Shown: positions 20,044 through 29,085 of the stretch, piece after piece
Numbering within the stretch: the first letter of the stretch is position 1
How the letters are laid out: every line of letters starts with the position of its first letter
From: Salinicola salarius
GTDB taxonomy: Bacteria > Pseudomonadota > Gammaproteobacteria > Pseudomonadales > Halomonadaceae
Length of the DNA: 64,000 nt
NCBI RefSeq assembly: GCF_003206135.1
Contig: NZ_PZJT01000011.1
Location: 62,001 to 126,000, forward strand
Direction: 5' to 3'
Made by a program: the position numbers and the translations under genes
The notes under the pieces: model-generated
What the model was told of the DNA's origin: nothing
The model's database searches: none
What the model saw: the letters and a program-made list of their open reading frames with translations, nothing else

Positions 20044-20053
20044 GGAGCGCGTC

Positions 20054-21736
20054 ATGACCACGACCTTCGGTTCCCGGCTCATGGCCGGTCTGCAGAAACT
20101 CGGGCGCTCGCTGATGCTGCCCATCGCGGTATTGCCGGTGGCGGGTTTGCTGCTGCGCCTGGGCCAGCCGGATCTGCTCGATATCGCCTTCATCGCCAAT
20201 GCCGGCAATGCGATCTTTTCCAACCTGGCGCTGATCTTCGCTATCGGCGTGGCGGTCGGCTTTGCCGACGACGACAACGGTGCCGCCGGGCTGGCGGGGG
20301 TGATCGGCTATCTGGTGCTCAACGCGGTACTGGAAACGCTGAATCCCGATATCAACATGGGGGTGCTCTCGGGCATCATCATCGGCAGCGTGGCCGGGTT
20401 GCTCTACAACCGTTACAAGGCGATCAAGCTACCGGACTACCTGGCGTTCTTCGGCGGGCGGCGCTTCATTCCCATCGTCACCGGGCTTTCGGCGGTGGTG
20501 CTCGGCGGCATCTTCGGCCTGGTCTGGCCACCGGTCCAGCAGGGCATCGATCAACTGGGGCAATGGCTGATCGACGCCGGCGACCTGGGGCTGTTCGTCT
20601 ACGGCGTGCTCAACCGCATCCTGATCGTCACCGGGCTGCATCACGTGCTCAACAGCTTCGTGTGGTTCGTGTTCGGCAGCTTCGACGGCGCCACCGGCGA
20701 TCTCAACCGCTTCTTTGCCGGTGACCCGACTGCGGGGAGCTTCATGGCGGGCTTCTTCCCGGTGATGATGTTCGGCCTGCCCGCGGCGGCGCTGGCGATG
20801 TATCACGCTGCGCCGCGATCGCGTCGCGCCCAGGTCGGCGGCTTGTTGCTGTCGCTGGCGCTGACCGCTTTCCTGACTGGCGTCACCGAGCCGATCGAAT
20901 TCTCGTTCATGTTCCTGGCGCCTGCGCTGTATGCGATGCATGCGGTTCTCACCGGCATCTCGATGGCGCTGATGAACATGCTCGGCGTCAAGCTGGGCTT
21001 CACCTTCTCCGCCGGGGCCTTCGACTACGCGCTCTCCTACGGCTTGTCGACCAACGGCTGGATGATGATTCCGGTGGGGCTCTGCTACTTCGTGCTCTAC
21101 TACGGCATCTTCCGTTGGGCCATCGTGCGCTTCGATCTGCCTACGCCGGGCCGCGAGCCGGAAACCGCTGGGGCTGCCGGTGCCCCGGTCGAGGCCGGCG
21201 AACGGGGCCCGGCGTTCGTGCGCGCCTTGGGCGGCGCGGCCAATCTGACCAGCGTGGGGGCCTGTACGACGCGCCTGCGGCTGGTGCTGGCCGACGACAA
21301 GGCCATCGACGAGCCGGCCCTCAAGCAGCTCGGCGCGCGTGGCGTATTGCATCTGCGCGGTGGCGGGCTTCAGGTGATCCTGGGGCCGATCGCCGATGGT
21401 GTCGCCGACGAGATCCGTGCGGCGATGCGGGATCACGGCAAGACGCCGGATGTACCGACGGCGTTGGAGAGCGACACGGCACTGGACGATGCCGAGCTGG
21501 ATGCGGATTCGCGACAAGCGTGGCTGGCGGCGTTGGGCGGCGCGGAGAATATTCGCACCGTCGCGGCCGTGGCAACGACCCGGCTGCGGGTGGAACTGGG
21601 GGATTGCGAACGCATCGATGAATCTGCGCTCCTGGCGCTGGGAACTGCCGGCATGCAGAAAATCGGTCACGGCGTTCTGCATCTGGTGATGGGCCGGCAG
21701 GCCCGCGCGGTGGCCAATAGTCTCGAGGCCAGATGA
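20054..21736 (+). CDS. nagE: PTS N-acetylglucosamine permease EIIC-EIIB plus a degenerate EIIB
   Basis: 560 residues. The membrane EIIC part (about 1-365; LGRSLMLPIAVLPVAGLLLRLG, HHVLNSFVWFVFG, GFFPVMMFGLPAAALAMYH, TGVTEPIEFSFMFLAP) imports GlcNAc while phosphorylating it. An EIIB domain follows with active C404 in GACTTRLRL. A second EIIB-like domain fills the C-terminus (about 483-558, WLAALGGAENI...ATTRLRVELGD), but alanine A507 replaces the cysteine, so it cannot be phosphorylated in the normal way. No EIIA domain; that function is in NagF, encoded 10 bases upstream. Last gene of the nag operon proper. Confidence 0.93.
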   Translation: MTTTFGSRLMAGLQKLGRSLMLPIAVLPVAGLLLRLGQPDLLDIAFIANAGNAIFSNLALIFAIGVAVGFADDDNGAAGLAGVIGYLVLNAVLETLNPDINMGVLSGIIIGSVAGLLYNRYKAIKLPDYLAFFGGRRFIPIVTGLSAVVLGGIFGLVWPPVQQGIDQLGQWLIDAGDLGLFVYGVLNRILIVTGLHHVLNSFVWFVFGSFDGATGDLNRFFAGDPTAGSFMAGFFPVMMFGLPAAALAMYHAAPRSRRAQVGGLLLSLALTAFLTGVTEPIEFSFMFLAPALYAMHAVLTGISMALMNMLGVKLGFTFSAGAFDYALSYGLSTNGWMMIPVGLCYFVLYYGIFRWAIVRFDLPTPGREPETAGAAGAPVEAGERGPAFVRALGGAANLTSVGACTTRLRLVLADDKAIDEPALKQLGARGVLHLRGGGLQVILGPIADGVADEIRAAMRDHGKTPDVPTALESDTALDDAELDADSRQAWLAALGGAENIRTVAAVATTRLRVELGDCERIDESALLALGTAGMQKIGHGVLHLVMGRQARAVANSLEAR

Positions 21737-21763
21737 CAGACCGGAGTCGAGGGCTGCGATTCT

Positions 21764-21815
21764 GGGAGAGTGTAGAGAGCGGGAGAGAAGGAGAGTGAGA
21801 GAGCAGCGGGAGAGC
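21764..21815. repeat. GA-rich low-complexity tract
   Basis: Almost every position is purine with repeated GAGAG units, between nagE and the HAD phosphatase gene. Several units resemble Shine-Dalgarno sequences, but no start codon follows at a useful distance. No clear hairpin terminator for nagE was found in 21737-21939. Confidence 0.7.
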
Positions 21816-21939
21816 GTACGGCGGCCAGCGGGCAATTGACGCCCGCCGGCCGGCCGTCGACACTGAATGCCCCGAGTTCGAAAACCGTGGCTGACATTTG
21901 GCCGCTGAAGTTCGACGCCGTCCATTCAAGGAAGACTCC

Positions 21940-22740
21940 ATGGCCCAGCATCTGATCGCCAGCGATCTCGATAATACCCTGTTGAATGCCGAGCATCGCG
22001 TCGACGCCTTGACGCGAGACACCCTGCGGGCGTTGTCGGCGCAGGGGCATGTGATCGCGTTGGCCTCAGGGCGGCACTATCACGATATCGCGGCGATTCG
22101 ACGACAGCTGGAGATCCCGGCCTGGATCATCAGCAGCAACGGCGCCCACGTTCACGATGCCGACGATCGGCTCGTCAACGAAACGCTGGTGCCGACCGAG
22201 CTGGTTCAGGCACTGGTGGCGCTGCCGCGTCCGGAGACGGTGCGGCTCAATCTCTACACCCATGACCGCTGGCTGATCGACGCCGAAGCGCCGGAACTGT
22301 TGCCGCTTCATGCGATGACAGGGTTCACCTATCAGGTCGACGACATGCGCGACCTGAAAGATGAACACGTCGGCAAGGTACTTTACATCGGCGAGCCGGC
22401 ACTGCTCGAACCGCTGGAGCGCACCCTGCGGGAGGCGTACGGGGAAGCGCTGCATATCACCTACTCGGCGGCCAATTCACTGGAGGTCATGCATCGGGGC
22501 GTGAACAAGGCGACCGCGCTGAGTCGCGCGCTCAAGGCGCTCGATCTTCCCATCGAGCGGGCGCTGGCGTTCGGCGACAACTTCAACGACGTCGAAATGC
22601 TGACGCTGGTGGGCAATGCCTATGTCGTCTCCAACGCCCATCCCGAGGTCATCGATCAACTGCCACGGGCCAAGAGGATTGGTGCGCATCACGAATCTGC
22701 GGTGGCCCACACGCTGCGAGCGTTCTTTTCGCTCGATTGA
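21940..22740 (+). CDS. Cof-type HAD-superfamily (IIB) phosphatase
   Basis: 266 residues from the ATG before AQHLIASDLDNTLLN; AAGGAAG is 5-6 bases upstream, which excludes a 14-codon extension. Motif I is DLDNT (nucleophile and acid Asp), motif II GLALASGRH-like (VIALASGRHYHD), motif III KATALSRALK, and motif IV FGDNFNDVEML. Cof/YidA/YbiV proteins hydrolyse sugar phosphates or related metabolites in the cytoplasm. The location 203 bases after nagE suggests hexose-phosphate detoxification during amino-sugar growth, but it may have its own promoter. Substrate unassigned. Confidence 0.88.
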   Translation: MAQHLIASDLDNTLLNAEHRVDALTRDTLRALSAQGHVIALASGRHYHDIAAIRRQLEIPAWIISSNGAHVHDADDRLVNETLVPTELVQALVALPRPETVRLNLYTHDRWLIDAEAPELLPLHAMTGFTYQVDDMRDLKDEHVGKVLYIGEPALLEPLERTLREAYGEALHITYSAANSLEVMHRGVNKATALSRALKALDLPIERALAFGDNFNDVEMLTLVGNAYVVSNAHPEVIDQLPRAKRIGAHHESAVAHTLRAFFSLD

Positions 22741-22799
22741 TGTCACGGTGTCGCTTCACCGCTCTCGATCGATGCGGCGGCTGACTTCCGTTCGCCGAG

Positions 22800-23834
22800 T
22801 CAACCCTTCCCCGCAGTGTCATCCAGCCGGCGCAGTTGCTGCCACACTTCACGCCGCAGGTCGGCGAGGCGCGGCTGTTCGCCGGACTCGAAGGCGATCG
22901 GCCGGGTAGTTCGCATGGCGCGCAGGCCCAGACGTGCCGTCAGCAGCCCGGCGCCCAGGCCCTGACCGGCGCGACTCGATAGCTTGGCTGCCAGGTTCAT
23001 CGACAGCAGATCCATGCCGGCGTCGGTGATCATCTCGCTGGCACCGGCGAAGGCCATGTTGCGCAGCACTTCCCTGAACAGCCTGAGGCGGCTGGCGTAG
23101 CCGAGCTGCAGCCCATAGAGCGCGGCGATGCGATCGAGCATGGCAATGTTGCGCCAGGCCATCAGCGACATGTCCACCAGGGTCAACGGGCTGACGGCGA
23201 CCATGACGGCGGTTTCTCCCGACATTCGCGTCACCAGCCGCCGTGCCGCCTGGTCGCGCGGCGCGAGGATGTGGTATGCGATCAGTTCGCGGGTCTCGTG
23301 CGCCGTATGATGCGACTGGTGGGCGCGCAGGAAGGATTGCCAGTGCGGATGATCCCGGGAGAGCCCCATCTGGCGACGGAGCTCGTCGGCCAGCGTGGCG
23401 GGATCCGTACGGGCATTGTCGGTGTCGTCGATCCACTCGTCATCCAGCTGCTGCCGCAGGCGCGCATGCCGACGCAACTTGCGCAGCCGCCACACCTCGC
23501 CAGCGAGCGCCTTGGCAGCCAGCCCGACGGCAAGCAGGCCGAGCATGCTCCAGGCGCCCGATAGCCAGTCGCCGCCGAGGGCCGAAGTATAGAGCGACTG
23601 CGCGGCCTCGATCGTGCCGAGCGCGAGCGTGCCGCCGAAGATGGCCAACAGCCCCCAGCGGCGCTTGCGCGGCGGTTCGATGGCGGCATCGAGCGCGGGC
23701 GAGTCGTCGTCCGCGGAGTAGGGATCGCTGGCCTGTGTGGGGGCGTAGATTTGCGCGCCGTTCAACGAGGCGTCGTCGGCAGGCCTCGGCGGTTCATCGA
23801 ACGTGAAGCGCTGCCCGGGGCGGGGGTCGCTCAT
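22800..23834 (-). CDS. YcjF-like DUF697 membrane protein
   Basis: 344 residues. The N-terminus is acidic and charged (about 1-60). Two hydrophobic segments (GLLAIFGGTLALGTIEAAQ; WLSGAWSMLGLLAVGLAAKAL) follow, then a helical cytoplasmic domain with the C-terminal DUF697 region (MVAVSPLTLVDMSLMAWRNIAMLDRIAALYG...GQGLGAGLLTARLGLRAMRTTRPI). The ATG overlaps the ycjX stop by 4 bases (ATGA). YcjX-YcjF pairs are widespread in gammaproteobacteria and stress-induced in E. coli; the molecular role is not established. Confidence 0.85.
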   Translation of the reverse strand: MSDPRPGQRFTFDEPPRPADDASLNGAQIYAPTQASDPYSADDDSPALDAAIEPPRKRRWGLLAIFGGTLALGTIEAAQSLYTSALGGDWLSGAWSMLGLLAVGLAAKALAGEVWRLRKLRRHARLRQQLDDEWIDDTDNARTDPATLADELRRQMGLSRDHPHWQSFLRAHQSHHTAHETRELIAYHILAPRDQAARRLVTRMSGETAVMVAVSPLTLVDMSLMAWRNIAMLDRIAALYGLQLGYASRLRLFREVLRNMAFAGASEMITDAGMDLLSMNLAAKLSSRAGQGLGAGLLTARLGLRAMRTTRPIAFESGEQPRLADLRREVWQQLRRLDDTAGKG

Positions 23835-25222
23835 CGCAGTTTATCTCCCATCAGCCATTCCAGAGCCGCGTCCATGCGAATATGGGGTAGTGCGGCTGGC
23901 GTGAACGGTGGCGGCCGGAAGGCCGTGAAGGCAAATCCCTGGCGCTGCCAGAATTCTGGCTCCGGGAGCCGGGTCGGGACGTCGCCGGGATAGACCAGCA
24001 GCGGCTCGCCGTCGAGGCCATGTCCCCGCAGCGCCGGTTGACGTCTGCCGTCGCTTTCGACTTCGCGGGTCTCGGTGGCCCGAATCGAGGCCAGCGAGAA
24101 AGCCCGAACCGGGACATCGGCGTAGCGTAGATCCTTGATCGGCTCGGCCAGCAGTGATTCGAGCAGCGTGACCAGATTGGCATGCTGGTCCGGCGTGACG
24201 TGGTCCGCCTTGGTAGCGGCGATGGCGAGCCGGTCGATACGCGGCGAGAACAGCCGGTTCAGCAGGCTGCGTTTGCCGTAGTCGAAACTTCGCATCAAGG
24301 TCGTGAGCGCACGCGACAGATCCTCGAAGCGTTCGGGGCCGGCGTTGAGCGCGCCGAGTACGTCGACCAGCACGATCTGGCGGTCGAAGCGGCGGAAGTG
24401 CTCACGATAGAAAGGCTTGACCACATGCTGCTGATAGAAGCGAAATCGCTTTTTCAGCGTCTGGTAAAGGCTGGAGGCGGGCAGGGCTTCCAGCGTCTGA
24501 CGATCCTTCTCGGTGACGCCCGGCAGCGGGAAGAACTGCAGCACCGGTGCGCCTTGCAAATCCCCGGGCAGCAGGAAGCGGCCCGGCTGCAGGTGAGAAA
24601 AGCCGGCTTCCCGGGCCTGGCGCAACGAGGCGGCGTAATGCTCGGCGAGCTCGGCCAGACGCGACTCGTCCACCGTCTCGTCGGCTGCATGGGTCGCAGC
24701 GGCGTCTTGCCAGGTCCTGGCGTAGCGTCGACGCTCCGGGCCCATGCTTTCGAGCTGGGCCTGGCTCCAACTGAGGAAGTCATGCTCGAGCAACGGCAGG
24801 TCCAGCAGCCATTCGCCGGGGTAGTCGATCAGATCCAGCGTCAGCGTCGCCGTGTCACCCAGCAGGCCACGAGCGCGTCGTGTCTTGTAGCGCAGTTGCA
24901 GACGCAGCTCGCTGATACCACGAGTCGGCTCGGGCCAGTGGGGCGGTGTCGACTTGAGGGAGGCCATCGCTTCGTCGTAGGGGAAGCGCGGGATCCCGAG
25001 ATCGGGCTGGGAGACACGCTGCGCACCGAGCAGGCGCTCTTCACGGGCGGACTTGAGCAGGTCGAGACGGGCATCGATACCCGCATGGCGCAGCTGGTTG
25101 ACCAGCGAGGTCAAAAACGCCGTCTTGCCGGCGCGGGAAAGCCCGGTCACCGCCAGGCGCAACTGGCGATCCCGGCTGCGATCGATCAGGTTCTGAAATT
25201 CATGAGTCAGTTGTCGGCGCAT
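23831..25222 (-). CDS. YcjX-like GTPase-fold protein (DUF463)
   Basis: 463 residues from the ATG before RRQLTHEFQNLIDR. An in-frame extension of 25 codons is open but begins with an unrelated Pro/Arg-rich stretch. The P-loop GLSRAGKTAFLTSLVNQL (about 27-44) and the switch-like DLIDYPGEWLLDLPLL and IVLVDVLGALNAG mark it as the phage-shock-associated nucleotide-binding YcjX family, distantly related to Ras-like GTPases. It probably works at the inner membrane with the YcjF-like partner encoded by the overlapping next gene. E. coli ycjXF belongs to the phage shock regulon; no sigma-54 site was evident here. Confidence 0.87.
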   Translation of the reverse strand: MRRQLTHEFQNLIDRSRDRQLRLAVTGLSRAGKTAFLTSLVNQLRHAGIDARLDLLKSAREERLLGAQRVSQPDLGIPRFPYDEAMASLKSTPPHWPEPTRGISELRLQLRYKTRRARGLLGDTATLTLDLIDYPGEWLLDLPLLEHDFLSWSQAQLESMGPERRRYARTWQDAAATHAADETVDESRLAELAEHYAASLRQAREAGFSHLQPGRFLLPGDLQGAPVLQFFPLPGVTEKDRQTLEALPASSLYQTLKKRFRFYQQHVVKPFYREHFRRFDRQIVLVDVLGALNAGPERFEDLSRALTTLMRSFDYGKRSLLNRLFSPRIDRLAIAATKADHVTPDQHANLVTLLESLLAEPIKDLRYADVPVRAFSLASIRATETREVESDGRRQPALRGHGLDGEPLLVYPGDVPTRLPEPEFWQRQGFAFTAFRPPPFTPAALPHIRMDAALEWLMGDKLR

Positions 25223-25314
25223 CGCCTCGTTTCCGAAGAAAACCTGCCTGCATGGTAAACGATCTGAGCGGATATGCGGGCGTGGCGGCGAGGCCATGAA
25301 AGGATTTTGCCCTG

Positions 25315-25362
25315 AAAAGAGGCTGAAACGACGACGCCTCGCACGGTGGCGAGGCGTCGTCG
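25315..25362 (-). terminator. Terminator of the sodium/solute symporter gene
   Basis: On the minus strand a perfect 14-bp stem CGACGACGCCTCGC / GCGAGGCGTCGTCG with a 6-base loop is followed by TTTCAGCCTCTTTT. It lies 28 bases after the symporter stop and before ycjX. Confidence 0.8.
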
Positions 25363-25390
25363 GTGTTGTGCCGGGTATCTGTCGTCGCGA

Positions 25391-26986
25391 TCAGCCGGCA
25401 AAGGCGAAGTAGATCGCGAAGACCAGGACCAGCAGTACGATGCCCACCGGCACGGCACCTTTCCAGGGCGTCAGGTCGACGGCCTTGACGTCTTCATGGA
25501 CCCAGGCTTCGCGGCGCGGCGCGATCTTGCCGATCAGCAGCATCACGACGATGAGCAGCACGAAGACGCCGGCGACGAAGTGGTACTGATTGGTGATCTC
25601 GAGGATGCCGTTGAACGGCGGCACGAAGTAGCCCGCAGCGATCAGTATGATGCCCCCGACCAGGCCAAAGATGGCGGCCGACTCCGGCACTCGCTTGGTC
25701 AGCAGGCCAACGATCACCACCGCAAGGATCGGAATGAAATAGATGGCGTTCATGGTCTGCAGGTAGTCGAACAGGCTGTCCTGGCCGGCCAGCAGCGGGG
25801 CGATGGCCATCGACGCGACGGCCATGATCCAGCCAAAGACCTTGCCGGAGTTGACGACTTGCTGCTCGCTGGCGTCCTTCTTGAGCACGCCCTTGTAGAT
25901 ACCCAGGCTGAAGAGCGTCGTGGTGCTGTTCAGCGCCGAATTGAACGACGACAGGATGGCGCCGACCATGACGGCCGCGAAGAAGCCTGTCAGCCACGGT
26001 GGCAGCAGGTGGAAAACCAGGTAGCCGTAGGCTTGGTCGCCAGCGATGCCTTCATCGGCATAGAGCTGGTAGGCGATGATGCCCGGCAGCACCAGATAGA
26101 GTGGCCCGAGCAGCTTGAGGAAGCCGGTCAGCAGCACGCCTTTCTGACCCTCGGAAAGGCTCCTTGCCGCAAAGGTGCGCTGGATGATCTGCTGGTTGGT
26201 CGACCAGTAAAACAGGTTGATCAGGAAGACCCCGGTGAACAGTGTCGGCCAGGGCACTTGCTGGTCCGGGCGCCCTAGCGAGTTGAGACGCTCGGGCTGG
26301 GCCTCCTGGATTGCCTGCCAGCCGGCAGCGATGCCGTTGCCGTCTCCTACGGCATCGAGACCGAGATAGACGATGACGAACCCGCCGACCAGCAGCCCGA
26401 TGGCGTTGATGCTGTCGGAAACCGCGACCGTGCGCAGCCCGCCGAACAGGGCATAGACAGCGCCGATGATGCCGACGCCCCAGACCGTCAGCCACAGCAG
26501 CGTCGTGCTGGAATCGATGCCTGTCAGTACTGGCAAGTCCAGCATGCCCTGCAGGCCGACGGCGCCGGAGTAGAGGATGATCGGCAGCAGAATGACGGCG
26601 TAAGCGACCAGGAAGATGACGTTGCAGATCAATTGCGTCGTCGGGCCGAAGCGTTCCTGCAGCAGTTGCGGAACGGTGGCGATGCCGCTGCGCAGGAAAC
26701 GCGGCAGGAAGAACAGCGCCAGCAATACCAGGGCGACGACGGCGACGACCTCCCAGGCCATGACGCTCAGCCCGTCCGAGAAGGCCGAGCCGTTCAATCC
26801 GACCATCTGCTCCGTCGAGAGGTTGGTCATCAGCAGGGAGCCGGCGATCAGCGGGAAACTGAGACTGCGTCCTGCGAGAAAGTAGCCGCGCGTGTTACTG
26901 AGATCGTCACGGTGAGTGATGCGCCAGGTAATCAAGGCGACCAACCCCGTGAAGAACAGAAACGAGATTAAAGTCCACGCATGCAT
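25391..26986 (-). CDS. Sodium:solute symporter (SSS family, YidK/SglT-like)
   Basis: 531 residues with about 14 hydrophobic segments. The N-terminus YFLAGRSLSFPLIAGSLLMTNLSTEQMVGLNG and the core YALFGGLRTVAVSDSINAIGLLVGG are typical of SSS/SLC5 transporters of the sugar-related branch. FLINLFYWSTNQQIIQRTFAARSL and MVGAILSSFNSALNSTTTLFSLGIY carry the sodium-site serines. It probably imports a sugar or related solute with Na+, which suits a halotolerant host, but the substrate cannot be read. AAGGAT is 7 bases before the ATG. A palindromic operator candidate lies 39 bases upstream and a strong terminator follows. Confidence 0.88.
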   Translation of the reverse strand: MHAWTLISFLFFTGLVALITWRITHRDDLSNTRGYFLAGRSLSFPLIAGSLLMTNLSTEQMVGLNGSAFSDGLSVMAWEVVAVVALVLLALFFLPRFLRSGIATVPQLLQERFGPTTQLICNVIFLVAYAVILLPIILYSGAVGLQGMLDLPVLTGIDSSTTLLWLTVWGVGIIGAVYALFGGLRTVAVSDSINAIGLLVGGFVIVYLGLDAVGDGNGIAAGWQAIQEAQPERLNSLGRPDQQVPWPTLFTGVFLINLFYWSTNQQIIQRTFAARSLSEGQKGVLLTGFLKLLGPLYLVLPGIIAYQLYADEGIAGDQAYGYLVFHLLPPWLTGFFAAVMVGAILSSFNSALNSTTTLFSLGIYKGVLKKDASEQQVVNSGKVFGWIMAVASMAIAPLLAGQDSLFDYLQTMNAIYFIPILAVVIVGLLTKRVPESAAIFGLVGGIILIAAGYFVPPFNGILEITNQYHFVAGVFVLLIVVMLLIGKIAPRREAWVHEDVKAVDLTPWKGAVPVGIVLLVLVFAIYFAFAG

Positions 26987-27024
26987 AGGGGTATCCTTGT
27001 TGAATGCATCCCGAGGGTCGCACC

Positions 27025-27041
27025 AACGTAATTAACGTTGA
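27025..27041. promoter_or_regulatory. Palindromic operator candidate upstream of the symporter
   Basis: The inverted repeat CAACGT-AATTA-ACGTTG is perfect in both 6-base arms around an AT-rich centre, 39 bases upstream of the symporter start. Size and position suit a LacI- or GntR-type repressor. No regulator gene is adjacent, so the regulator is unknown. Confidence 0.45.
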
Positions 27042-27215
27042 GTTGCGCCACGTTACCCTGCGAATTGTTGGTCAACTAGCTGTAAACCGCCATTCGCCAT
27101 TTGTCTGACATAACCAGCCCAATGTGTAGGTGTTTGTTGAACGCCGGTTCACGAGGCAATGACAGAAAGCGTGGCAGAGCGCGGTCAGCAGCGGGAAGAG
27201 GCATGCCGGATCGGC

Positions 27216-28736
27216 TCAGTCATCGATCGGAAGTTCGGTCGTGGTCAATGCGTGATGACACTTGCGATCGAAAGACACCACGTAATGCCCCTCGAACTGG
27301 TAGAGCGTATACCAGGCGCGCCGGGATAGCGGTGTCAGATGGTGGCACTGCGCCTCGAAACGTCGGCGTAGCGGTGGGTCGTCACCGAGTTCGAAGGCAG
27401 AGGAAAGCCCGCGACGGTAGAGATCCTGATAGCCCCACCAGTAGCCATTGTCGAGATAGGGATGGATCAGCTCGCCAATCAAGGGATGCACGGCGATCGC
27501 GTTACGTGTCGCACGCGTGAAGGGCAGCGTTCCATCGATGACCAACGGCGCGGCTGATGGCTGTATGGCGAGATCGTCGATCAGTTGCATCGACACCTCA
27601 TCGGCGAAGAGCGCCTGTTGACGCTGTGCGTTGCCGTAGGCGTAAGCCAGGGTCAGTGGCGTGCCGAGTGCCAAGACGATCAGTGGCCAACCCAGCAGGG
27701 GCCAGCCCTTGGACTGGCGTGGACGTCCCAGCCAATGAAGAACGCAGAACAGCAGGCCGGCATACAGCGCGCCGAAACCCATCATCACCCTGGGTTGCCA
27801 GATCGGATGGGCCAGGGCCGAGAGGAATCCCAGCCCGCCGAAGGGCAAGCAGACCAGCACCAGCACCATTACCGGCAGCCCGGGGACGCTGCGGCGGCGA
27901 CACGCGGCGACCAGCAAGCCTGTCGGTGTCACGATGGCCAGCGCCGTGAATAGCCACCAGGTGGGCGTGTCCACCATCGTTGCCGCGTAATGCCAGAATT
28001 GCCCGGTCTGGTCGAGCAGGTGGCCGGGCAACTGCCCGAGCGGCGCCAGCCTGCTGTGCTGCTCGCTGTAGTCGCCCTCGATCAATGCCGCGGAGACGAG
28101 CTTCGATATCACCAGTGCCAACACGCCCACCGCCAGTGCCCCCAGGTGCCGGTTCCAGTCCGGGCGGCCATGGTGCGAGATGGTCAAGGCAACATGAAAT
28201 GCCAGCAGGATGAAGTAGACGTTGGCCGCCGGCTGGTAGAACAGCAGCGAAGCCAGTACGCCGGCCCCGCCCGTCAGCCAGCGAAACCGCGCTTTCCAGA
28301 GATGGTTTTCGCGCGGGTCCAGGGCGCAGGCGATACCGGCAATGGCGCAGGCCAGGGCGAGCGCCATGGGCAACGCATCGAAGTGATAGGAGAGGTTTTG
28401 TAGGAAAAATGGCTGTACGACCAGTATCAGCATCGCGAGCCAGGCATAACCCGTGTCAAATGCAAGCAGGCGACGGCGCCACAGCAGAATCGCCGCGGTG
28501 ATGGCAGCCAGCCCCAGCCATAGCGGCAGTGGCGCGAGATCGGCAAGACGCGGGCCACCATTGACAAGGAAGGCGATCAGGCTGGAGAGCGGACGCCCGT
28601 TGGAGACCCACCCCATTTCGCCATGGAAGCTGCGCCAGATATCGTCACGATAGAGGTGGTCGGCGTGGACGAGGGGGTAGCTGAAAATGACCAGATACGC
28701 CATTATGCCCAGCCAGCGGCGTAATCCGGTTGTCAT
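27216..28736 (-). CDS. GtrII-like membrane glucosyltransferase
   Basis: 506 residues from the ATG before TTGLRRWLG, which has AGGTGA 5 bases upstream; another ATG 11 codons earlier is possible. Around 10-12 membrane helices, with a conserved acidic pair near the N-terminus after the first helix (LYRDDIWRSFHGE...SNGRPLSSLI). This matches the GtrII-type family, which moves glucose from undecaprenyl-phosphate-glucose to a surface glycan on the periplasmic side. Soluble C-terminal tail of about 120 residues. No gtrA/gtrB partner genes are nearby. It diverges from opgG, so it may modify O-antigen, a capsule or, speculatively, periplasmic glucans. Confidence 0.6.
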   Translation of the reverse strand: MTTGLRRWLGIMAYLVIFSYPLVHADHLYRDDIWRSFHGEMGWVSNGRPLSSLIAFLVNGGPRLADLAPLPLWLGLAAITAAILLWRRRLLAFDTGYAWLAMLILVVQPFFLQNLSYHFDALPMALALACAIAGIACALDPRENHLWKARFRWLTGGAGVLASLLFYQPAANVYFILLAFHVALTISHHGRPDWNRHLGALAVGVLALVISKLVSAALIEGDYSEQHSRLAPLGQLPGHLLDQTGQFWHYAATMVDTPTWWLFTALAIVTPTGLLVAACRRRSVPGLPVMVLVLVCLPFGGLGFLSALAHPIWQPRVMMGFGALYAGLLFCVLHWLGRPRQSKGWPLLGWPLIVLALGTPLTLAYAYGNAQRQQALFADEVSMQLIDDLAIQPSAAPLVIDGTLPFTRATRNAIAVHPLIGELIHPYLDNGYWWGYQDLYRRGLSSAFELGDDPPLRRRFEAQCHHLTPLSRRAWYTLYQFEGHYVVSFDRKCHHALTTTELPIDD

Positions 28737-29085
28737 GTTCACCTGGTTGGGGTGCGAATCGATACGCATTCATCGGCCTCATCCGTCGGTGAACCGGGGC
28801 GCGGGCTAATAAAGTGTGTGTGAATAGAACATGAGTCAAATAGCGCGGTCGCAGACCGGTATCGAGGTCTTTCCGTGTCCGCAGTGTAGCGTATGCTAGA
28901 CTTCGGCCATACGAAGCACGGAGGCTTCGTTATCTCGTCGTCCTTCATCGTGAGTTGCGTCCGCGTCCTGAATACCGGCAGTGCGGCTACCGGCTGAGCT
29001 GACCGTTTACGATATGGCTATGTGCGGTCTTGAACATTTCGAGCTCGTTGATATCGGCCAAGATAGTTATGACAGGAGTATGAGT
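28737..29085. other. Divergent intergenic region, gtrII-like / opgG
   Basis: This 349-base non-coding stretch should hold promoters for both neighbours. It contains the inverted repeat ACGAAGC / GCTTCGT at 28911-28930 with a 6-base loop, and only weak promoter-like hexamers (TATGCT at 28892 with TTTCCG 16 bases before). The opgG frame is open from a GTG at 28981 but that part lacks a signal peptide and ribosome site. I see no RNA gene here. Confidence 0.5.

Noticed and set aside
20429..21925. 498-codon minus frame opposite nagE
   Set aside because: Arg/Gln/His-rich shadow; nagE on the plus strand has clear EIIC and EIIB motifs.
24182..25258. 358-codon plus frame opposite ycjX
   Set aside because: Antisense shadow of the P-loop gene with no recognisable domain.
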